DNA of 64,000 bases, taken from contig NZ_FRXO01000004.1 in assembly GCF_900148505.1 (NCBI RefSeq), forward strand, positions 186,001-250,000, given 5' to 3'. Each line of letters opens with the position of its first letter. The first letter of the stretch is position 1. This DNA is from Pseudoxanthobacter soli DSM 19599. Its GTDB lineage: Bacteria; Pseudomonadota; Alphaproteobacteria; Rhizobiales; Segnochrobactraceae. Shown here piece by piece: positions 44,511 through 54,597 of this stretch. The notes below the pieces were generated by a model. It was not told the origin of the DNA. It did not search any database and was given only the letters and a program-made list of their open reading frames with translations. Position numbers and translations under genes: made by a program.

Positions 44511-45386
44511 TCATGGCTTCGTGGCTTCGGGCGTCACGATGACCGTCGCGGACATGCCGGAGGCGAGCCGCACTCCCGGCGGCAGGTCGCCGAGCCTGAC
44601 GCGCACCGGGATGCGCTGGGCAAGGCGGATCCACGAGAACTGCGGCGCGACCTCGGCCAGCAGGCCGTCGGTATCATTGGGATTGGCGATCCCTCGGGAC
44701 ACGCCTTCCACGATGCCATCCAGCACGACGTTGCCGGCCATCAGTTCCACCTGCGCCTTCGCCCCGTCCTGGATGAGAGGCAGCTTGGTCTCCATGAAGT
44801 AGCCGTAAACATAGAAGGAATCGGAATCGACCAGGGCGAGCACGCCCTTGCCAGCCGTGGCGTAGTCGCCGACCACCGCCGTCAGGTTCGTCACGTAGCC
44901 GTTCACGGGGGCATGGACCTTGCTGCGCCGCATGTTGATTTCGGCGACGGTGAGATTGGCCTTCGCGACCAGCAGCGCGCCCTCCGCCTCGGCCGCGACG
45001 GTGTTCATCTGCTCGCCGGTTTCGGCCGAGAAGGCCGGGCTGTTCTCGCTGCGCAGCGTCGTGTAGCGCTGCGCGTTCTCGCGTGCGAACTGGAGTGCCG
45101 CCGTCTTCACCGCGACGTCGCCGCGCGCGTGTTCGAGTGCCGCCTCGAAGCGCTCCGGATCGATCTCGAACAGAAGGTCGCCCTTCGCGACCCGCTGGTT
45201 GTCCTTCACATGGATCGCGCTGATCAGGCCGGAGACGTCGGGTGCGACCCGCACGACATTGGCGAGCACGCGCGCGTCCCGCGTCCACGGCGAAAGCGTG
45301 TAATACGTCCAGAGCTGCCAGCCGATCACAGCGGCGATGGCGACGGCAGCCAGCGTGAACGCAACGCGCAACGCAGTGAGGATCAT
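44511..45386 (-). CDS. HlyD-type adaptor of an aromatic-acid efflux pump (AaeA-like)
   Basis: A 291-residue membrane-fusion protein: one N-terminal membrane segment (about 5-25), YYTLSPWTRDARV, a typical opening of AaeA/EmrA-type adaptors, the lipoyl-like half VAPDVSGLISAIHVKDNQRV, a helical hairpin (about 80-150) and a beta-barrel ending in GMSATVIV. It works with the FUSC-type protein encoded upstream. It is the last gene of the three-gene operon and overlaps the DUF1656 gene by ATGA. Confidence 0.9.
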   Translation of the reverse strand: MILTALRVAFTLAAVAIAAVIGWQLWTYYTLSPWTRDARVLANVVRVAPDVSGLISAIHVKDNQRVAKGDLLFEIDPERFEAALEHARGDVAVKTAALQFARENAQRYTTLRSENSPAFSAETGEQMNTVAAEAEGALLVAKANLTVAEINMRRSKVHAPVNGYVTNLTAVVGDYATAGKGVLALVDSDSFYVYGYFMETKLPLIQDGAKAQVELMAGNVVLDGIVEGVSRGIANPNDTDGLLAEVAPQFSWIRLAQRIPVRVRLGDLPPGVRLASGMSATVIVTPEATKP

Positions 45387-45631
45387 CGGATCGTCTCCCC
45401 AGACAGGATCGGCAATCCGTAGATCAATGCGCCGACGATGATGACGTAGAGGGCCGCATCGAACAGGGGGCGATGCCAGACCAGACGGTAGAACCCGCTC
45501 CGCTCGGCGATCCGCCGGAGAACGAGGTAAGGAACGAGGGCGGCGGCGACCCAGATGACCACCGGCGGCAGGTAGAAGCCGACGACATCGATCGTCCGGA
45601 ACAGCGAATATGGCTCCACGGGCAACCTCAA
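45383..45631 (-). CDS. Small membrane protein, DUF1656 (AaeX-like)
   Basis: An 82-residue inner-membrane protein with two hydrophobic segments (about residues 16-38 and 58-76) and the opening EPYSLFRTIDVVGFYLPP, typical of DUF1656/AaeX, the small companion of AaeA-AaeB pumps. Its biochemical role is not established. It overlaps both neighbours by ATGA, so the three proteins are made together. Confidence 0.9.
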   Translation of the reverse strand: MRLPVEPYSLFRTIDVVGFYLPPVVIWVAAALVPYLVLRRIAERSGFYRLVWHRPLFDAALYVIIVGALIYGLPILSGETIR

Positions 45632-47778
45632 TCGGCGACGGCCAGTTGGAGAAACCCTTGGTCCAGCCTCAACCGGTCGGTCAGGAAACGCAGGCTCGAC
45701 GCGGCGTCAAGCACGGCATGGGCCGCGGGCGAACCTGCCGGGGGCGCCAGACGCTCCAGTTCCGTCCACATCGCATCGAGCGCCTGCCGGCCGTCAGCGA
45801 GTGCCGTTTCGCGCTGCGCCCCGAGGGTCGGCAGGTGCGAGAACATCGTCGCGAGATGGCGAAGCCCCTGCTCCAGCGCGACGCGCCCCGCCTCCGGCAT
45901 CGCCGGATCGGTGGCGGCACGGTGCAGTCGGCCGAGTTCGAGCGCACTGGATGCGCTCGCCAGCATGCCGCGCAGGAAGGTTTCGTCACGCCCGTGCCCG
46001 AGCTTCAATCGCGGCAGCACGGCTGCGAGGAGATCGACGATCTCGCGCGCAAGTCGCCGTTCGGGCGTCCGCCCTTCGGCCGCCTCCGGCAGAAGCCGCC
46101 CGATCGCCCGCCGGTACGCCTGCCGTCGCGATGCCTGCGAGGTGACGGGTATCAGCCGCGCCACGATGAGACAGACGAACATCCCGAACACCAGCCCGAA
46201 GCAGAAATTGGCGAAATCCAGTGGGTTCGGGTCATAGACATTGGTGGTCGCCGCCGCCGCAACGAAATAGATCGTGAAGGTGCCCGCGGTCTTGCTGTAG
46301 CGCGGCGTGCCGATCAGAAGGCCGAGCGGCACCAGCACCAGGATAAGGAAGACCGCGAGCATCGCGAAGCCCTCGAGCCAAGGATAGACGTGTGCCATCA
46401 CGACATAGGCACAGAGGCAGGCGGCGATCACCGCGCGGAAATAGGGCCAGCCGAGCTTTCCCGGATCGTCGGAGTTAACGCACTGATAGCCCATCAGCGC
46501 GAGACCGGTGAGCCCGGCCATGCCCTGTTCCCATTCGGTCGCGTGCCAGAACAGGCAGAACAGCAGCACCGCGAGCGCGGCGCGTGTCCCCTGCAGCAGC
46601 GCCTCGCGTTCTCTAGCAAGCGTCGGAAACCGGCGCCGCCGGACCGCAATGGACGGCCGCCGCCGCGCAGCGGCGCGTGCCGGGAAGGCCGCGTCTTCGA
46701 CCATTGCCAGCGCGGAAAGTGCGCGCAGCATCCGGATGGCACGCCGCAGGATGAGGGACACGTCCGCCCGCAATGCGAGCGGCGCATCGCCGGTCATCGC
46801 GTCGACATCCCTGCGCAGGGCGGCAAGCCGTAACCTCGCCCTGCCGAGGTCCGCTCGCCGGGCCGGCAAGCCGCTCGACGAACCGTCCGCACGGGAGACG
46901 GCTTCGAGCGCGGTGATGGTCTCCGCAAGCCCCTTCGCCAGCGGCCCCTCCGCCATGCCGGGGTTGGCCGCACGAAAATCGGCCAGCCGCAGATAGAGGC
47001 TTCGCGCCACGGCGATCACGGTCAGGCATTCCCGCACCGCCTCGCGCAGGGCGGCATCGTCCGCCCGCATCTCGCGGGCCTCGAACGTCGTATAGGAGCG
47101 CAGCGCATCGAACTTCACGACTTTGGCGAGGATACCGCTGCGCAGGCGCAGGAAGCCCTCCTCGGGGGTGCCGGGGCGGAGTGCGTCAGCGGCATACCGG
47201 GAAAGGTCGGAGAACGCGCGGGCGAGCACGCCGCGCAATTGCGCGCCGGCATAGACGGGCATGATCAGCGTGTTGGCGAGGCTTGCGAACGCGACGCCGA
47301 TGGAAATCTCCGTCGCGCGGTTGACCGCCACGTCCCACGCCCCGTAGGGCGCGGCGGCGCCTTCGAAGATGACGAGAAGTCCGGTATAGCCCGCCAGCAT
47401 GAAGCCGTAGGACGCGAAGTTCGTCACCCGCGTGGCGCCGTAGTAGCAGACGAAGATCCACGCCATCGCCGAGGTGACGAGCAGGATCGGGTCCTGAGAG
47501 ACCAGCTTGACGATGCCGAGCGCGCAGAGTGCGGCGATGACCGTGCCGAGGAATCGGAACGAGCCCTTCGCGAGCGCTGCGCCGGCCGACGACTGCGTCA
47601 GCAGGTAGACCGTCAGGATCGCCCATTGCGGTTCCGGCAGTTCAAGCCAGTAGGCCGTTGCAAGCGCCGCTACGGCCGCGCACGCAACGCGCGCCGAAAC
47701 CACGAGATTCCGCCAGCCCAGATCCACCGCGGGAACGGGCCACTGGGTGGCCTTCGATCCGCCTGCCACTCCCAACAA
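45628..47778 (-). CDS. FUSC-family efflux protein (AaeB-like, aromatic-acid exporter)
   Basis: A membrane protein of about 716 residues with two hydrophobic blocks (about residues 20-180 and 370-530), each followed by a soluble helical region. This is the duplicated layout of AaeB/FusC proteins, which export p-hydroxybenzoate and related aromatic acids or fusaric acid. ELPEPQWAILTVYLLTQSSAGA is the conserved first-block motif. A TTG at 47778 with GGAGGA upstream is the preferred start. The frame stays open for 90 codons more, but that part covers the tandem-repeat region and has no conserved content. It is the first gene of the operon, unlike E. coli, where aaeX comes first. No LysR-type AaeR is adjacent. 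Confidence 0.85.
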   Translation of the reverse strand: MLGVAGGSKATQWPVPAVDLGWRNLVVSARVACAAVAALATAYWLELPEPQWAILTVYLLTQSSAGAALAKGSFRFLGTVIAALCALGIVKLVSQDPILLVTSAMAWIFVCYYGATRVTNFASYGFMLAGYTGLLVIFEGAAAPYGAWDVAVNRATEISIGVAFASLANTLIMPVYAGAQLRGVLARAFSDLSRYAADALRPGTPEEGFLRLRSGILAKVVKFDALRSYTTFEAREMRADDAALREAVRECLTVIAVARSLYLRLADFRAANPGMAEGPLAKGLAETITALEAVSRADGSSSGLPARRADLGRARLRLAALRRDVDAMTGDAPLALRADVSLILRRAIRMLRALSALAMVEDAAFPARAAARRRPSIAVRRRRFPTLAREREALLQGTRAALAVLLFCLFWHATEWEQGMAGLTGLALMGYQCVNSDDPGKLGWPYFRAVIAACLCAYVVMAHVYPWLEGFAMLAVFLILVLVPLGLLIGTPRYSKTAGTFTIYFVAAAATTNVYDPNPLDFANFCFGLVFGMFVCLIVARLIPVTSQASRRQAYRRAIGRLLPEAAEGRTPERRLAREIVDLLAAVLPRLKLGHGRDETFLRGMLASASSALELGRLHRAATDPAMPEAGRVALEQGLRHLATMFSHLPTLGAQRETALADGRQALDAMWTELERLAPPAGSPAAHAVLDAASSLRFLTDRLRLDQGFLQLAVAD

Positions 47779-47811
47779 TGCACCGCTCCTCCAACCATCG
47801 GCCCATACACC

Positions 47812-47875
47812 CGGTCCTGTATGAACGCGGTCTTGGATGCTCACGGTCTTGAATGCACACGGTCTTGGCGGAAGA
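47812..47875. repeat. Four-unit 16-bp tandem repeat upstream of the aromatic efflux operon
   Basis: CGGTCYTG recurs at 47812, 47828, 47844 and 47860, exactly 16 bases apart. The first three units continue as NATGNNCN; the last unit diverges after the first eight bases. The array lies 34-98 bases before the TTG start of the FUSC gene, which is promoter distance. It could be a multi-site operator. A slippage-generated simple repeat without function is the alternative. Confidence 0.8.
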
Positions 47876-47896
47876 GTAGCCCAGCTTGGCGGAGGG

Positions 47897-47942
47897 GTAA
47901 AACGGCCGGCACCACGGCGGGCCGCAAGGCCGCCATGGTGCC
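47897..47942 (-). terminator. Terminator of the Frc-type importer operon
   Basis: A 13-bp stem with one mismatch (47908-47920 with 47930-47942) capped by a CC/GG pair around GCAA. It is followed in the minus direction by GG-CCG-TTTTA, a short U-run. It lies 62 bases after the stop of the binding-protein gene at 48005 and before the efflux operon promoter. Confidence 0.75.
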
Positions 47943-48004
47943 CCCATCCTCGCGCCAGGGAACGCGGGACGATAACCGTTGCGAGGGTGTCGGACGGGCC
48001 GCTG

Positions 48005-48964
48005 TTACATGCAATCGGCCTTGTATTCGTACTTGTCGGCCGTCGCATGGTCGCCGGCCTTGATGGTGACGATCTCGGTCAACGTCACCTTGTCGAGGGT
48101 CTTGCCCTTCATCAGCGCGTCGGCGACCTCTATGGCCATCTCGCCTTCCTGCTTCGGGTTCTGGGCGATCAGGGCCTGGATCGTGCCGTTCTTGAGCGCG
48201 CTCACCTCGGCGGAGGCGGCATCATAGGCCACGACCTTCACCTTGCCGGACGCGCCGGCCTGGCGAAGCCCGGTGATGGCGCCGATCGCGCCCTGGTCGT
48301 TGGTGGAGAACACGCCGGCGAGGTCGGGGTGGGCCGACAGAGTGGAGGTGACGATCTCGGCCGCCTTCTGCGGATCGTCGCTCTGATACTGGGCGCCGAG
48401 ATACTCGATGCCCGGATATTTCTTCAGCTCTTCCTCGAAGCCGGTCGTGCGGGCGTCCTGCGCCGCCGAGCCGGGAGGCTGGGTGATGACGAGCACCTTG
48501 CCCTTGCCGCCGAGCAGTTCGTTCATCGCGTCCGCCGCCAGCTTGCCGCCGGCCTCGTTGTCGGTGAGGATCTGCGTCTCGACGAACGAGGTGTCGTTGA
48601 CGGTCTGGTCGACGGTCACGATCTTCGTGCCCATGCCCGCCATCTGCTTCATCGGCGCCACCAGCGCCTGGGTGTCCGTCGGAACGATCACCGCGACCGC
48701 CGGCTTGGTGGCGGCGACGGCGTTCACGACCGGAATCTGGCTGTCGGCGGCGAACTGGTCGGGCGCGGAGACGGTGAGAGTGAGGCCGAGTTCCTTGGCC
48801 TTGGCCTCGGCACCGCACTGGAGGGCCTGATAGAACGGGCTGCCCTTGACGCCGACCACGAGGGCGACGGACTTGCCGTCGTCCGCGAGCGCGCCCTGGG
48901 ATGCGACGACGGTCGGGAGCGCGAACGCGAGCGCGCTGCCGGCGAGAAGCAGGGTCTTGAGCAT
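48005..48964 (-). CDS. Periplasmic sugar-binding protein (FrcB/RbsB-like)
   Basis: A 319-residue binding protein with a signal peptide (cleavage near ALA, residue 27) and Peripla_BP_4 motifs: ALVVGVKGSPFYQALQCGA, AVIVPTDTQALV, GVFSTNDQGAIGAI and VVAYDAASAEV. It resembles FrcB of the rhizobial fructose/mannose/ribose importer more than RbsB of enteric bacteria. It is the last gene of the BtpA/PfkB-associated cluster and is followed by a good terminator. The ligand is unknown, probably a sugar or sugar derivative. Confidence 0.92.
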   Translation of the reverse strand: MLKTLLLAGSALAFALPTVVASQGALADDGKSVALVVGVKGSPFYQALQCGAEAKAKELGLTLTVSAPDQFAADSQIPVVNAVAATKPAVAVIVPTDTQALVAPMKQMAGMGTKIVTVDQTVNDTSFVETQILTDNEAGGKLAADAMNELLGGKGKVLVITQPPGSAAQDARTTGFEEELKKYPGIEYLGAQYQSDDPQKAAEIVTSTLSAHPDLAGVFSTNDQGAIGAITGLRQAGASGKVKVVAYDAASAEVSALKNGTIQALIAQNPKQEGEMAIEVADALMKGKTLDKVTLTEIVTIKAGDHATADKYEYKADCM

Positions 48965-49013
48965 CGGTGTTCTTTCCTCTGGGAAGGTTTCGGTTGCGGG
49001 GAAGGGGTTTGTC

Positions 49014-50059
49014 TCAGCCGCGTTCTCTCGCGCGGCGTTTGAGCTGGTCGATCCAGACCGCCAGGATCAGTACGGCGCCCATGGCGACCGTCTGCCAGAA
49101 CGGCGGAATGCCGAGGATGACGAAGCCGTTGAGCAGCACGATCGGGATGAAGACGCCGATCACCGTGCCGCCGATGGAGCCGAGCCCGCCGAACAGGCTC
49201 GTGCCGCCGAGCACGACCGCCGAAATCGTGGAGAGATTGTCCATCGCATGGCCGCCGATGGTGGTGGTGGCGAAGCGCGCGTTCGACATCACGGCGGCGA
49301 GCCCTGCCAGGGTGCCCGACAGCGTATAGATCGCGATCACCCGCCCTTTGACGTTGATGCCCGAGCGCCGCGCCGCCTCGGCGTTCGAACCGACCGCGAA
49401 GACGTGAAGGCCGAACCGCGTCATGTGCAGCACGATGGCGGCGAGCACGGTGACCGCGATGGCGATGGCGACCAGGGTCGGGATGCCGGCGACGGTGCCG
49501 CTGCCGATCTCGGCGACCAGCCGCTCCGGCAGCGCGCGCACGTCGACACCGCCCGTCAGGATCTGGGCAAAGCCGAGCGCCATGCCGAGGGTGCCGAGGG
49601 TGACGATCAGCGCCGGGATCCGGGCGAGCGCGACGAGGCAGCCGTTGATCGCGCCCCATCCGGCGCCGGAAACGAGCGCAATCAGGGTTCCCGCGGCGAT
49701 CACGCCCCATCCGGCATCCGTGGTGCCGTAGGTCGTTCCCGAGGCGCCGGACATCGCAAGCATGGCCTGCGCGGACACCACCGAGGAAAACACCAGTACC
49801 GCGCCGACCGAAAGATCGATCCCCGCGGCGACGATGACGAAGGTCTGGCCGACGGAAAGCACCAGCAGGATCGCCGCATTCACCGCGAGCATGGAAAGGT
49901 TGTAGCTCGACGCGAACTGCACCGGCTTCAGTACAGCGAAGATCGCGATGAGCGCGATTAGGAGCACCAGCACCCAGCCGCCGCCGAGCAGGCGATGCCA
50001 GATCTCACGCTGGGATTCCGTGTCGAGCGTCTCGGTGCTCTCCGGCAACGGGCGGGCCA

Positions 50060-50063
<4 letters not shown>
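49014..50063 (-). CDS. Sugar ABC importer permease (FrcC/RbsC-like)
   Basis: A 349-residue permease of the BPD_transp_2 family with about 8-10 membrane segments. FVIVAAGIDLSVGAVLVFSS near residues 75-94 is the family signature. It begins with a 35-residue hydrophilic N-terminus. It overlaps the ATPase gene in ATGA and precedes the binding-protein gene by 49 bases. Confidence 0.92.
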
Positions 50064-50853
<790 letters not shown>

Positions 50854-50854
<1 letters not shown>

Positions 50855-51162
50855 CACGCGCCGTCCCCGACCATGTCGAGGCCGATATTGTTGGAGAACG
50901 CGAACCATTCGTTGTAGGAGGCCGCCGTCAGCCGTGACCAGTGGTCGAACACGGCTTCGGCGCTCGGGAAGCGCCAGATCTCCACCGTCTCGAAGTCATG
51001 TTGGCCGCGGATGTGGTAGCGGCCGACGGGAGTGCCGCCCGCGGACCGCGACGCATCGGCGATGACCGCCCATTTCGACTGTCGCTCGTCGCGGTCGGCC
51101 TGCGAAAGCCGGTACCAATGCGGACGCGGGCGGGAATAGTGGATCCAGATATAGTCACTCAT
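50854..51162 (-). CDS. Small alpha+beta protein in the sugar cluster, function unknown
   Basis: A 102-residue cytoplasmic protein starting MSDYIWIHYSRPRPHWYRL. It has no signal peptide or membrane segment. The pattern strand-helix-strand (YHIRGQHDFETVEIWRF) followed by the helix SAEAVFDHWSRL suggests a ferredoxin-like dimeric alpha+beta barrel (EthD/NIPSNAP type). Its FETVEIWRFPSAEAV parallels LGIWEAASLEAV in the neighbouring 240-residue protein. It is translationally coupled to the ATPase gene (TGATG) and 11 bases after the upstream gene. I do not recognise the family. A role in handling the imported compound is inferred from position only. Confidence 0.75.
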
Positions 51163-51173
51163 GGGATCAATCC

Positions 51174-51896
51174 TCAGGCCGCGGCGATCAGGTCTGCGAG
51201 GGGGCGCCGTCGGCCGATGAAGTGGCGCGACGTGGTGAACATGAAATCGGCGGCGTGCTCGTGGCCCTGCATCGCGCGGTCGACGGCTTCCAGGGAGGCA
51301 GCCTCCCAGATGCCGAGGTGATGCCATCCGTGGGCCCAGTCGAGCCGGTGGCGGCCGGCGATGTTGATGTTGAGGTCGAGATCGCCGTTGAACGCCACGT
51401 CGCATTCGAGGTCGTATTCCCGGCGGGCCTCCGGGGATGCCGCTGTCCAGGCGTCGTTCCATTCCCAGAGCGCGATGAAGCCCCACGGCCGGTCGACCTC
51501 GCCGCCACGGCCGGCCACGGTGGCGAACTCGCGCGGGCCGATCAGCCATTCGGTCGTGAAGCGACGCGCCCAGCCGGCCCGCTCAAGCCGCACGGTTCCG
51601 GCCAGAGCCGCCGAAAGGCTCGGTGCCTCAAACGCACCGACGATGTCGACTCCATGGGCGAAGCCGGTTTCGAACGCCGCCGGTTCGGCGACCTCCGCAT
51701 CGAACATGGCGCGCACCGAGAGGCGCCACCCTTCGGCTGCGAGTTCCTGCAGCACCGCCGTAACGGCCGCTGCCTCTGCCGCGCCATAGACGCCTTCCTC
51801 GTCGCCCTGGCGCTTCGACAGGAACAGTACCACCGCCCGGCCGTCCGCGGCGGCGTCGGCGGAGAAGACGTCCGTTTCCCCGGTCAGAAGCGTCAT
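51174..51896 (-). CDS. 240-residue conserved-looking protein, possible tandem alpha+beta barrel
   Basis: A cytoplasmic protein of 240 residues without signal or membrane segment, rich in Trp and acidic residues. The C-terminal third (LNINIAGRHRLDWAHGWHHLGIWEAASLEAVDRAM is split by a predicted turn) looks like an alpha+beta barrel unit similar to the 102-residue neighbour. The N-terminal part (VVLFLSKRQGDEEG, GWRLSVRAMFDAEV) may be a second such unit. The start is fixed by the ATGA overlap with the BtpA-like gene; the frame is open much further upstream, as a shadow. I do not recognise a named family. It belongs to the BtpA/importer operon. Confidence 0.7.
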   Translation of the reverse strand: MTLLTGETDVFSADAAADGRAVVLFLSKRQGDEEGVYGAAEAAAVTAVLQELAAEGWRLSVRAMFDAEVAEPAAFETGFAHGVDIVGAFEAPSLSAALAGTVRLERAGWARRFTTEWLIGPREFATVAGRGGEVDRPWGFIALWEWNDAWTAASPEARREYDLECDVAFNGDLDLNINIAGRHRLDWAHGWHHLGIWEAASLEAVDRAMQGHEHAADFMFTTSRHFIGRRRPLADLIAAA

Positions 51897-52744
51897 GATG
51901 CCCCCCGCACGCGAGCCACGGCATTCATCAGCCTCTCGACGCGTGCCGGATCGACCGGGTTCCACCAGCGACCATCTACCTTCAGCCACTGGCCGATGAT
52001 GGCGCCATCGGCCACGGCGAACAGGTCCGGCACCTGTTCCGGCGCGAGGCCCGATCCCACGATCACCGGCAGGTTGGTACCGGCGCGCACCTCCTCGACC
52101 TCGCGGGGCTCGGTGGGCGAGCCGGTGCGGGTGCCGGTGGCGATCAGCACGTCGGCATCGAACCATTCGGCATCCGTCGCCTGCTCGGTGATGGAGCGAT
52201 CCGACGTGATCGCGTGGGCGCCGAATTTCACGTGCACGTCGGCGAAGATCGCGACATCGTGCGCGCCGATCCGCGAGCGGTAGCGCATCGCCTCCGGCGC
52301 GGGACCGTTCATGATGCCCTCGTTGGCGACGTAGGCGTTGACCCACTGGTTGGCGCGCACCCATCGCGCGCCAACCGCCTTGGCGATGGCGAGCGCAGGG
52401 ATCACGCCGTTGGCGACGCAGGTGATGCCGATCGGCGTCTCCACCGCCGCCCGCACTTCCAGGCAGGCGGCCGTCAGCGCGGCCACCGTTTCCGGACCAA
52501 TGTGCTCGGGCCGCGAAAACGGCATGTCGCTGGCGTTCTCGACGATGATGCCGTCGACACCGCCTGCTGCTAGAACGCGCGCGTCCGCCGCCGCAGCGGC
52601 ATAGACGTCGCGCACGGGCTCGCCGCGATAGCGCGGGGCGCCGGGCAGCGCCTTCAGATGGATCACGCCGATCACCGGCTTCTTCACCGGGAAAAGGTCT
52701 GCGAGCGTGTCCGGCTTGGTCGGCAAGACTTTGGGTGCTGTCAT
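51893..52744 (-). CDS. BtpA/SgcQ-family TIM-barrel protein
   Basis: A 283-residue protein of the BtpA family: VIGVIHLKALPGAPRY near residues 24-39, DGIIVENASDMPF near 64, ITCVANGVIPALAIAKA near 107, and VGSGLAPEQV with DGAIIGQWLKVDG near the end, which form a phosphate-binding barrel terminus. BtpA was first linked to photosystem I assembly in cyanobacteria, but SgcQ of E. coli and many relatives sit in sugar-phosphotransfer or ABC operons, suggesting an enzyme acting on a sugar phosphate or nucleoside-like compound. Here it lies between a PfkB kinase and an ABC importer, which supports a catabolic role. The reaction is not known. Confidence 0.88.
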   Translation of the reverse strand: MTAPKVLPTKPDTLADLFPVKKPVIGVIHLKALPGAPRYRGEPVRDVYAAAAADARVLAAGGVDGIIVENASDMPFSRPEHIGPETVAALTAACLEVRAAVETPIGITCVANGVIPALAIAKAVGARWVRANQWVNAYVANEGIMNGPAPEAMRYRSRIGAHDVAIFADVHVKFGAHAITSDRSITEQATDAEWFDADVLIATGTRTGSPTEPREVEEVRAGTNLPVIVGSGLAPEQVPDLFAVADGAIIGQWLKVDGRWWNPVDPARVERLMNAVARVRGAS

Positions 52745-52915
52745 GGGTTACTCGGTGTCGTCTCGATCCTGAATCGGCCCGCCCTCGAGCATCGGCCCCG
52801 ATCGACACTCGCGCGCGATGCCGGGGGAGTGTTTGAAAGGCAAAGACCAGCCATGCCCGGACGACGGATCGCCGGGAGGTTAGGCGCGCGTGGCGCCAGC
52901 GTGATCGGGCGGCTG

Positions 52916-53803
52916 TCAGGCCGCCCGGAATTTCGCGACTTCAGCGACCGTGGGGTAGGACGCCTGGGCGCCGAGGCGCCCGCAGCTCAGCGTCGCCGCG
53001 GTGACCGCGGGTTCGAGCGCTTCCGCCCCGGCCTTTCCGGCCAACCGGCCGGCGATGAACCAGCCGGCGAGGCAATCGCCCCCACCGGTGGTGTCCACGA
53101 TGCGAATGCCCGACGGCGCAGGCACGATGAAGCCGCCCTTGGGCGTGCGAAATTCGGCTCCGGCGGGTCCGAGGGTGCGGACGACCGTACGCACCCCGCC
53201 CGCGAACAGCCTGTCGATGCCTTCGGGACCGAGCAGGCCCACGGCGCGCTCGTTGCAGAACACTGTTTCGGCGCCGGCCGCGATGTCGGCGATCGCGTCG
53301 AACCCGTCGGCGAAGGTCGCCGGTTCCAGATCGAGCGAGAATGGAACGCCGGCGGTCCGGCAGAGTGCCGCGAGATCGCGGGCGGCAGCGCCGTAGACGG
53401 CGGTGTGGACCCAACCGATGCCGTCGAGACTTCGGGCACGCACCCACTCGACCGAGGGATACATCGTGACCCCGGGATCGAGCAGAAGCCGCTTTTCGCC
53501 GTGCGGCTCCAGAATGACCACGACGCGGCAGGTGCTGCCCGCCGCCGTCTCGGCGTCGAGCGCGATGCCGGCGGCCGCCAGCGAAGCCCGGACCATCTCG
53601 GCGGCAGCATCGTTGCCGAGCCGCAGCCAGGCCGAGACCGGCGCACCAGCAAGAGCGCACGCGACTGCGGCATTTGCCACCACACCGCCCGGCGCCTCGA
53701 CGGCCGCGTGCACATGCACCTTCTCGTCCGGTGCCGGCAGATGCTCGACGACCATGGTCAGGTCGAGGCTGACATCCCCGACGAAAAGCGCCCGGCCGCT
53801 CAT
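52916..53803 (-). CDS. PfkB-family carbohydrate kinase
   Basis: A 295-residue ribokinase-fold kinase starting ALFVGDVSLDLTM, with APGGVVANAAVACALAG as the substrate-side glycine motif and RIVDTTGGGDCLAGWF near residue 238 as the catalytic motif. The usual GAGD is GGGD here, a mild variation; the catalytic Asp is kept. It probably phosphorylates the sugar or nucleoside brought in by the Frc-type importer. The start overlaps the stop of the GntR gene in ATGA. A 171-base gap separates it from the BtpA gene, where a second promoter could lie. Confidence 0.9.
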   Translation of the reverse strand: MSGRALFVGDVSLDLTMVVEHLPAPDEKVHVHAAVEAPGGVVANAAVACALAGAPVSAWLRLGNDAAAEMVRASLAAAGIALDAETAAGSTCRVVVILEPHGEKRLLLDPGVTMYPSVEWVRARSLDGIGWVHTAVYGAAARDLAALCRTAGVPFSLDLEPATFADGFDAIADIAAGAETVFCNERAVGLLGPEGIDRLFAGGVRTVVRTLGPAGAEFRTPKGGFIVPAPSGIRIVDTTGGGDCLAGWFIAGRLAGKAGAEALEPAVTAATLSCGRLGAQASYPTVAEVAKFRAA

Positions 53804-54555
53804 TCTCGCACCAGATCGACACGAAAGCGGTAGCGATCCGCCCGGAAGCGGACGACGGCATATTCGACCGGCTCGCCGGAACCGTCGACGCCGCGGCGAC
53901 GCGCGACGAGCGTCGCCGAACCGGCGGGAATATCGAGCACATCCGCCACGGCCGGATCCGCGATCGCCGCTTCGATCATCTCGGAGCCGGCGACGATGCG
54001 GGCGCCGCAATGGGTCTCGAGCCAGGCATAAAGCGATCCGGAATCGAGCTCGCCGGTCGTTGGTGTGCGGTTGCCGAGACGCTGCGCGGGGATCCACGAG
54101 AGGCACGCCGCCATCGGCCTGCCATCGGCGATCAGGAGGCGATAGATGCGGAAGGCATCCGTCTCGGGCGCGATGCCGAGCGCTTCTGCGGCCTCGGCAC
54201 TTGCGCGCTCAAAGCCGGCGGTGAGCGTGCGGTATGACGCGGTGAGGCCGCGCTGGCGCATGTCCTCGGCGAAGCCCGAAAGCCGGGTCAGCGGCTGTTC
54301 CACCTGCGGCGCCAGCACCAGCGAACCCTTGCCGGAGCGCCGGACGATGAGCCCCTCCTGCTCCAGCCTGTCGAGCGCGGCGCGCGCGGTAGTGCGGCTG
54401 ACGCCGAACACCTCGTTCAGCCGCGACTCCGAGGGCAACGCCTCGCCCGGCTTGAAATCGCCGGCCTCGATCGCCTTCCGTAACCGGTCGGCGATCTGCC
54501 ACCACAGCGGCAGCGGGCCCGAAGTGAGTTCGTTCTGATCCCAGCTCATGGGCAT
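53800..54555 (-). CDS. GntR-family regulator, HutC/UTRA type
   Basis: A 251-residue regulator: winged helix at the N-terminus (WWQIADRLRKAIEAGDF, LNEVFGVSRTTARAALDRL) and a UTRA effector domain (residues about 90-245: ALGIAPETDAFRIYRLL, RFRADRYRFRVDLVRE). UTRA proteins of this kind usually bind sugar phosphates or amino acids. It is the first gene of the kinase operon, coupled by ATGA, so it likely controls the whole PfkB-BtpA-importer cluster. Either ATG at 54555 or 54549 could be the start. Confidence 0.9.
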   Translation of the reverse strand: MPMSWDQNELTSGPLPLWWQIADRLRKAIEAGDFKPGEALPSESRLNEVFGVSRTTARAALDRLEQEGLIVRRSGKGSLVLAPQVEQPLTRLSGFAEDMRQRGLTASYRTLTAGFERASAEAAEALGIAPETDAFRIYRLLIADGRPMAACLSWIPAQRLGNRTPTTGELDSGSLYAWLETHCGARIVAGSEMIEAAIADPAVADVLDIPAGSATLVARRRGVDGSGEPVEYAVVRFRADRYRFRVDLVRE

Positions 54556-54597
54556 AACATACGAACGTCATGACATTTGAGTCGAGCCATAATTTTA

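Noticed and set aside
47779-48048. 90-codon N-terminal extension of the AaeB-like gene
   Set aside because: It would translate the tandem repeat and terminator region; a TTG with GGAGGA upstream gives the expected family start.
51893-52744. BtpA-like gene as evidence of photosynthesis
   Set aside because: No photosystem or pigment genes in the window; BtpA relatives occur widely in sugar operons.
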